From assembly GCA_029204225.1 (NCBI GenBank), contig CM055101.1:41316927-41380926 (forward strand): a stretch of 64,000 nucleotides of DNA, written 5' to 3'. Positions within the stretch are counted from its first letter, which is position 1, and each line of letters begins with the position of its first letter. The DNA comes from Diphasiastrum complanatum (taxonomy: Eukaryota; Streptophyta; Lycopodiopsida; Lycopodiales; Lycopodiaceae). This document shows positions 58,331-64,000 of this stretch, piece by piece. The notes beneath the pieces are model-generated. The model did no database searches and was not told the origin of the DNA. It saw nothing but the letters and a program-made list of their open reading frames with translations. A program made the translations under genes and the position numbers.

Positions 58331-59868
58331 AAGATCATTGCATTCAGACAATGGAGGACGAAATGTCATTCATGTACAAGAACAATGTATGGACACTCGC
58401 ACCTATACCTGATGGCAGAAAACCAGTCAAGTGCAAGTGGATCTATAAGATCAAAACAGGTCATGATGGAGAAAACATCAGATACAAGGCAAGGTGGGTT
58501 GATAAAGGATTTTCACAGAAGTATGGGAACGACTACACTGATACTTTCTCACCGGTAGTCAAACGTACATCAATTCGCTTATTATTTGCATATGCAGTGG
58601 CTCATGATTTGAAAATCCATATTGTGGATGAGAAAACTACTTTCCTGCACGTAGAATAGGAAGAAGACTTATTCATGGACCAACCACTTGGTTTTGTAAG
58701 CCAAGCATATCCAGAATACGGATGTCACATGAATAAAGACATTTATGGTCTCAAACAGGCAGCGAGACAATGGTATAGAAAGAAAGATGAAGCACTACGT
58801 TCCATAGGCTTCAGACCTCTATTTGCTGAATCAAATGTCTATATCAAACATGTCCAAAAAAAAATAATTATTTTAGTTATTTATATTGATGATACACTTA
58901 TCTTCTGAAGAAGAGATAAGTTAATTTCAGATGTCAAAAGAGACATTTTTGAAATATTTGAGATCATTGACCTAGGAGAAGCTAAAATCTATCTAGGCTT
59001 GTAGATCATGAGAGACTTTGAAGGTGCTAAGTTGTACCTTCACCAACAAAAGTACACTCAAAAGATCATTGAAGACTTCAACATGCTCGAATGAAAAGGT
59101 GTGCATACTCCCATGATACCTGGAACAATACTGGGCAAGGCAGATTGTCTGTAGACTCTCGAGGAAGAGGAACAAATGGCCAAAACACCCTATCATAGGC
59201 TGATTGAATTATTGTTATATTAGTAGAAAACACCAGACCTGATATAGCGTTTGCAGTATACAGGCTGAGCCAATATAATTAGGACCCATGATTTTTACAT
59301 TGGAAGTTGGCAAAGAGAGTACTACAATATCTCCAGGAAACGAGAGACTATGGACTGTGTTATTCAAAGGAAACTGGATTTCACATCGAATCTTACAGTG
59401 ACGCAAGTTGGGCATCCATGAAGGATGATAGCAAAAGTATTTCAGGAGGTTGTACTCTAGCATCTGGCACAATCATACTCTGGATTAGCAAGAAACAAAC
59501 AATAGTAGCTCAATCTTCCTGTGAAGTAGAATATGTAGCAGCAGCCAAGATGGCAACGAGCTGATATGAATTAAACAAATATTGGAAGGATTTGATGAAT
59601 CTAGTTCTGAACCTTATGTCTTGTTAATGGATAATACTTCAGCAATCTATCTTACGAAATATCCTATATTTCACTAAAAAACAAAGCACATAGCTATCAA
59701 GTATCATGTGATTCGGGACTTAGTCAAGAAGAAGATAATGAAGACAGTCTTCATACCCACATAGGAAATGACAGCTGACATCTTTACAAAGCCACTGAGT
59801 AAAGTCTTGTTCGAGAAGTAGCGAAGAATTAGATTGGGGTTAATCCAACTACCACTTTAAGAGGGAGT
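58331..59868 (+). pseudogene. Copia C reverse transcriptase-RNase H
   Basis: RT runs from MEDEMSFMYKNNVWTLAPIP through KWIYKIKTGHDGENIRYKAR and a catalytic-Asp region KIHIVDEKTTFLH to IYGLKQAARQWYRKKDEALR and IIILVIYIDDTLIF (YIDD intact, about 58880). RNase H has ESYSDASWASMKDDSKSISG, ILWISKKQTIVAQSSCEVEY and a C-terminal TADIFTKPLSKVLF. About ten in-frame stops are present, nearly all TAG or TGA. The polypurine tract AAGAGGGAGT ends directly at the 3' LTR. Confidence 0.85.
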
Positions 59869-60064
59869 TGTAGAACAACTGATCAAACAGATCTTGATTA
59901 TACCAACAAAGCGTGCAGTTTACTTGACAAAGGATGAGAAGGAAACGAATGCGAACTCGAAACATTTCTATTTGTGACCAACTCGAAAGATTCACAAAGG
60001 ATTCACAAACTTTGTCTTGCAGTCAACTCAAAAGTTTTGCGAAAGATTCACAAACAGTTTCTAA
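59869..60064 (+). mobile_element. Copia C 3' LTR, first ~195 bases only
   Basis: It starts TGTAGAACAACTG after the polypurine tract. It ends at about 60064, where minus-strand copia J sequence begins. The last 19 bases overlap in sequence with the first 19 of the 5' LTR remnant (54804-54822). Confidence 0.8.
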
Positions 60065-60540
60065 GGATTTCAGGGCTTGATCTTTTTTTTTGTACCATTG
60101 TTGGGCTGACTGTTTTAGACCGTAGATGCTTCTATGCATTCTGCATGCATAGCCAGGAAGTGAATTTGAGACATATTCTGGGGGTTGATCCATATAGACC
60201 TCTTCGTCTAGTTCGCCATGCAAGAAGGATGTCTTCTCGTCCACAATGTGGATCCTGAGGTCATAAGCTGCTGTGTATGCAAGTAACAGTCGTAGGGACG
60301 AATGTTTGATGATAGGAGAGAAGGTTTCAAAGTAGTCAATATCATATCTCTGAGAGAATCTCTTCGCTACCAGTCTTGTCTTGTATTTCGTGATGTTTCC
60401 ATCTGTTTCGTATTTGAACTTGAAAACCCATTTGCATTTGATAGTTTTGCGCTTATGTGGTAATGGCTCCAATGTCCATACCTGGTTCTTCCTCATGGAC
60501 TTCATCTCTTCGTTCATGGCTTGGATCCATTTGTCCTTCG
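60065..60540 (-). pseudogene. Copia J reverse transcriptase N-terminal half
   Basis: A 164-codon frame contains MNEEMKSMRKNQVWTLEPLP, KWVFKFKYETDGNITKYKTR, RIHIVDEKTSFLHGELDEEV and SIYGLKQSAQQWYKKKDQAL. It stops before the YxDD site at the junction with the copia C LTR. It is related to copia C but from a separate copy. The upstream edge is fused directly to protease. Confidence 0.85.
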
Positions 60541-61540
60541 TCTTGATGTCACGAAGTGTGAGGTGGCTCCTGAGTCTAGGATCACCTTGTGTGTGTCAGA
60601 TGTTAACGCTACACACACGTCTTCACAGATGTAGGCAGTCGAACAATTTCTGTTCGTTCTTTCTTCGCCCATCTTTGAGCTCTCGGGCTCCTCGACATAG
60701 GATGAATTGTTGTTGTTCTCCTGTCTGTTCTGTGCTAATTTGTTCCTCGGGTTCTGGTGGTAATCCATGGCTGCGTGACCCTTCTTGTGGTAGTGAATAC
60801 ACTCAATCTTGGGATTGAGCTAGCATGTATCTATATGCCCATCTCTTCTGCATCCCACACAAGTTTTCTTGTCTACACCTTGTTGCTTCGACCTCCCTTT
60901 GGTCTTCCAGTTGCTCTTGCTCGTTCCCCTCTACTTGCATATCACGATTTTGCCTCTAATTCGACTCTCTCTTAGGCTTAAATTGTTTCTTGGATTTTTC
61001 TTTGTTGCCGTAGAGGGCCTGGTCAGAACCATCTTTGTAATCAAGATGTTCTTTGGCCTCGACTTCCTCTCAAATCTCGACAATCGCCTTTTCAAGGTTC
61101 ATGGTAGGATCTTTCGCAAGCAGGGTCCTTGTCGTCTGGAAAGATCTGGATAAGGCTTTCAACAGATATGTGAGCTGCTTCTCAGCTGACACAATGTTCT
61201 CTACTCCAGATTTGTGTAGTGATAGGAATAGATCCTTCATCTTTCTTACAAAAGAAGTGAGGTCCTTTTCATCCCACTGTAGATTCATCAGTTGATCTTT
61301 CAACATCTTGATTTGACTTTTTGACTTCGTCTGAAATCTTGTGAGTAATGCATCATACATCTCCTTAGCTTTGGAGAGTGTAGCCAGGTCAAGTGTGAGA
61401 CTATCTTTGATGGAAGATGATAGCAAGGCTATTGTCATGTCATTTTTCTCCCACCATTTTCGTAGCTCCTTGCCTGATGTTGTAGGCATCTCTTCTGTCC
61501 CATCCACCCAAGGGAATAATCCTTTGCCCTTGAGTATGAG
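60541..61540 (-). pseudogene. Copia J gag and protease, integrase deleted
   Basis: gag (61507-61070) has GKELRKWWEKNDMTIALLSS, KSQIKMLKDQLMNLQWDEKD and LEKAIVEI (UBN2). Zinc knuckles are degraded (one reads CIHYHKKGHAAMDY, two Cys lost). Protease starts with KVILDSGATSHFVTS, its DSG motif intact (about 60560). Immediately afterwards, at about 60542, the sequence changes to the RT start (KDKWIQAMNEEMKS in the next frame). The remainder of protease and the whole integrase have been removed in one step. Confidence 0.85.
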
Positions 61541-62200
61541 TGATGTCTTAACTTTACAGGCTAGAAAGCTAGATCATGAAGAATCAAATATGTCAATTTT
61601 TAGAGCAAAAGGACAAATATTAATTGTACTATCAATCATTAAGAGTTATTGATTGCTTAATCCAAAGATCTATCAAGTTCTAGATAATAGATCTTGATCT
61701 AGATGCTTTACACTATGATTTAAGCAAGAACAATGGATCAAATGATCAAACACCTGGATGGGTGACCTAACACGTGTGGAGGACAGTACCTATACGGCCT
61801 ATTTACATAGAGTAAAGCACATTAACTTAGAAATGCATTTCATTCATCAAAACTCAAGAAAAATGTGGAAATCTCAACAAAACTAGAATTTGCCAATGTC
61901 ACATCAACTTGTTATTGATTTGGTTGATCTCTTTATAGATCAAGTACATTTACGAGCTGTGTACTGTCCAGCAGGCCTTCACACATGGGAGAGTGCCTAG
62001 TCATCCAGATCCACCAATGGGATCCATATATGCTCATTTCCCAAAGTTGACTATTCTTTTTGGCTAGAAAACAAAAAGCTAGTCTTCCACATCTATAGGA
62101 ATATTCCCTATAAAATAGTATCTAATGGAACCTTCCTATCTTATCTTCTAGAATCTTATCCACACATGTGAATGATATCTTGACATGTGTGAGTAATAAC
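61541..62200. other. Junction region, nothing recognised
   Basis: AT-rich with repeated phrases CACATGTGAATGATATC and GACATGTGTGAG near 62165-62190. It separates copia J gag from copia D and could hold LTR or leader DNA. No primer-binding site was found. Confidence 0.35.
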
Positions 62201-63500
62201 TCATGATGGCTCTTCAAGCATTGTGGTTAGAAAAGAGTAAGAGGTAGAAGGAGATGTGTCTTCCCTTTGCTTTCCTTTCTCAAAGTATGTGAGCCTTGAA
62301 GGCTCGGCCTTGCTCCTTGTGGATCTTCTCGGCTCCTTTGGCACTTGATTTTGATCTTCCAAAAGATCACTTTCAAGAGGCTCCTCCTCGGTTGTTGCAA
62401 GATCTTCATCACCTAAGATATTAGATGAATTTGGAGACAACTTGTAACTTTGAGATTAATCAAACAAGAATCCTTGCTAACTTTTACTTTCTCTGAAATA
62501 GGATCAAATATCTTATATCCTTTGCTATTTTCACTATAGCCTACAAATATTCCTTTGAAGGAAGTTGCATCTTCTTTCCTTCTTATTTCAAAAGAAATGT
62601 GGACATAACATATACATCCAAACACTTTAAAATCTTTTACATTGGGCTTATTGCCAAACAAAGTTTGAAATGGTGAGATCCCACCATTAGCACTACTAGG
62701 GAAACCTATTACATAAGTAATTAGCACAAGTTATGGCCTTCCCCCAAAAAGTGATGGGTAGAGATGCACAAAGCCTTAAAGACTTTGCACATTCACAAAG
62801 ACTCCTATTCTTCCTCTCGACCACCCCATTTTGTTGGGGGGTGTAAGGACAAGTGAGTTCTCTCTTCATGCCATTAATCTCACAAAAGTCTCTCATCTTG
62901 TTGGAGATATATTCTCCTCCATTATCACATCTTAGAACTTTAATGCAAGAACTAAATTGCTTTTCCACTAGAGACTTAAACTTTACAAAAGCTTCATATA
63001 CAAGGATTTTCTTAGGCAATAATTCAATCCAAGTGTATCTAGTACAATCATCAATAAAAGTCACATACATTAAAGCTCCTCCATTACTTTCATAAGAAAA
63101 AGTATGTACATCCGAATGGATAAGATCTAAAGGTGAGGTAGATCTTGTTAAAGATCTTTTGTGGGAAGTCTTGTGTGACTTTGCAAGGCCACATGCCTCA
63201 CAAACTTTGCCACACTTCTTGAAAGCTTTTGGTAGGCCGAGAGCTAGCTCCTTTGATGCCATGGATTCCACTGATTGAAGATTAGGATGGCCCAATATAT
63301 TGTGCCAAAGCTCCAGTTGAGTCAACTCCTCCCTAACCATATTCACACTTTCAATAGCCACATTAGCATCCAACTTGAAAAGCCTTCCTTGCTTAATGCC
63401 ACTAGCTATGCACTTATTATTTTTCAAGATGGAACACACTCCATTCTTGAAATGTACATTTAGTCCATTGTCCATTAATTGACCAACACTAAGCAAGTTT
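62201..63500 (-). pseudogene. Copia D integrase
   Basis: A 266-codon frame (63496-62696) carries the zinc region WHNILGHPNLQ…CEACGLAKSH and all three catalytic residues: Asp in LIHSDVHTFSYES, Asp in VLRCDNGGEYISNKM and Glu in YTPQQNGVVERKNRSLCECA. After a frameshift at about 62700 the C-terminal domain has KGIFVGYSENSKGYKIFDP. The RT linker EPRRSTRSKAEPSRLTYFEK is in another frame, ending at 62201. RT and RNase H are missing. It is the best preserved integrase in the window. Confidence 0.9.
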
Positions 63501-64000
63501 TATGTAATGGATGGAACATACAAAACATTATGAAGATCTATCCTTTTAGATGATCCTAAACATAATGGAATAGATCCTATGCCATCTATCTTGCATTCTT
63601 GATCACTAGCTGTGTAGATTGATTTCTTAGAATCATTACAAAAAAGTAGATAAGAGAAATAATGCGTGTTGAATGACATGTGGGAACTTAGCCCCACTAT
63701 CAATCCACCATGTCTCTTGGCTTGATGTTGGTGTAGGTGCTACCATCAAGGATGTGTTGAAGCCATCCTCTTCCTCCTCCCCTTGTGCAAGATTGACTTG
63801 ATCTTCATTCCCTTGTGCATTCTTCTTCTTATAGCATTCGAAAGCAAAGTGTCCTTTCTTCCCACAAAGAAACACTTCAACTTTGCTTTGTTCTTTTGCT
63901 TCCCTTTGGAGGTAGATGCTCCATCCTTTGCCTCGGTCTCCTTGCCTTGGATCTTCTTGAAAGGATGAGACTTCTTCTTGCCTTTAGATGTGAAGTTTGC
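63501..64000 (-). pseudogene. Copia D gag end and protease (cut by window edge)
   Basis: A zinc knuckle, VFLCGKKGHFAFECYKKK, lies near 63860 (first Cys replaced in this frame). The protease site WWIDSGA is at about 63705, after which the frame shifts; the continuation SHMSFNTHYFSYLLFCND and IDGIGSIPLCLGSSK follows. gag continues beyond 64000. Related to copia B and E. Confidence 0.85.

Noticed and set aside
60381-60975. Cys/Ser/Leu-rich plus-strand frames
   Set aside because: They are antisense shadows of copia J protease and zinc-knuckle sequence.

Overview
This is nuclear DNA of a land plant, made almost entirely of old, broken transposable elements. The evidence is several Ty1/copia and Ty3/gypsy lineages with typical plant primer-binding sites: initiator-Met type TGGTATCAGAGC and the Tat/Athila-like TGGCGCTGTTG type. 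There is also a tRNA-derived retroposon, long GA/CT microsatellites, spliceosomal introns and AT-rich spacers. I see no intact host gene, no rRNA or true tRNA gene, and nothing bacterial. The species cannot be fixed by eye; a large repeat-rich genome (fern, lycophyte, gymnosperm or similar) is an inference.

Layout. 1-2.2 kb: unrecognised sequence, one 158-residue reading frame and an 85-bp tRNA-derived insertion with a 15-bp target duplication. 2.26-3.3 kb: copy 1 of a transposase-like gene; copy 2 (27.9-29.7 kb) shares an intron with it. 3.4-5.3 kb: copia 5' end cut by a gypsy solo LTR. 5.9-7.7 kb: gypsy LTR and gag remnants. 7.8-8.3 kb: degenerate minisatellite. 8.85-13.1 kb: a Ulp1-protease-like split gene plus unrecognised coding sequence, interrupted by a probable solo LTR. 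13.97-15.54 kb: start of a gypsy element. 15.5-22.15 kb (minus): a long gypsy element with gag, two protease-like domains in tandem, RT, integrase and an extra 3' frame. 22.15-24.5 kb: gypsy gag fragment, CT repeat, copia RNase H and 3' LTR. 30-30.6 kb (minus): copia RNase H. 30.8 kb: a 123-bp GA tract. 31.2-33.6 kb (minus): gypsy gag with many zinc knuckles. 33.9-37.18 kb: copia E. 38.0-41.0 kb (minus): copia B. 41.4-53.5 kb: three broken copies of a GC-richer gene family (called X here), with a foldback element, direct repeats and a clean solo LTR. 54.0-60.06 kb: copia fragment, then near-complete but dead copia C. 60.07-61.5 kb (minus): copia J lacking integrase. 62.2-64 kb (minus): copia D, running off the edge.

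The genes do not work together as a pathway; each element carries or carried its own gag-pol. Their state (stops, frameshifts, domain deletions, solo LTRs, mutated catalytic residues) points to a silenced, decaying repeat block. The most unusual items are the duplicated retropepsin domain in the 18.4-19.5 kb gypsy element, the intron-containing transposase-like family, family X, and copia C, whose two partial LTRs add up to about one full LTR.
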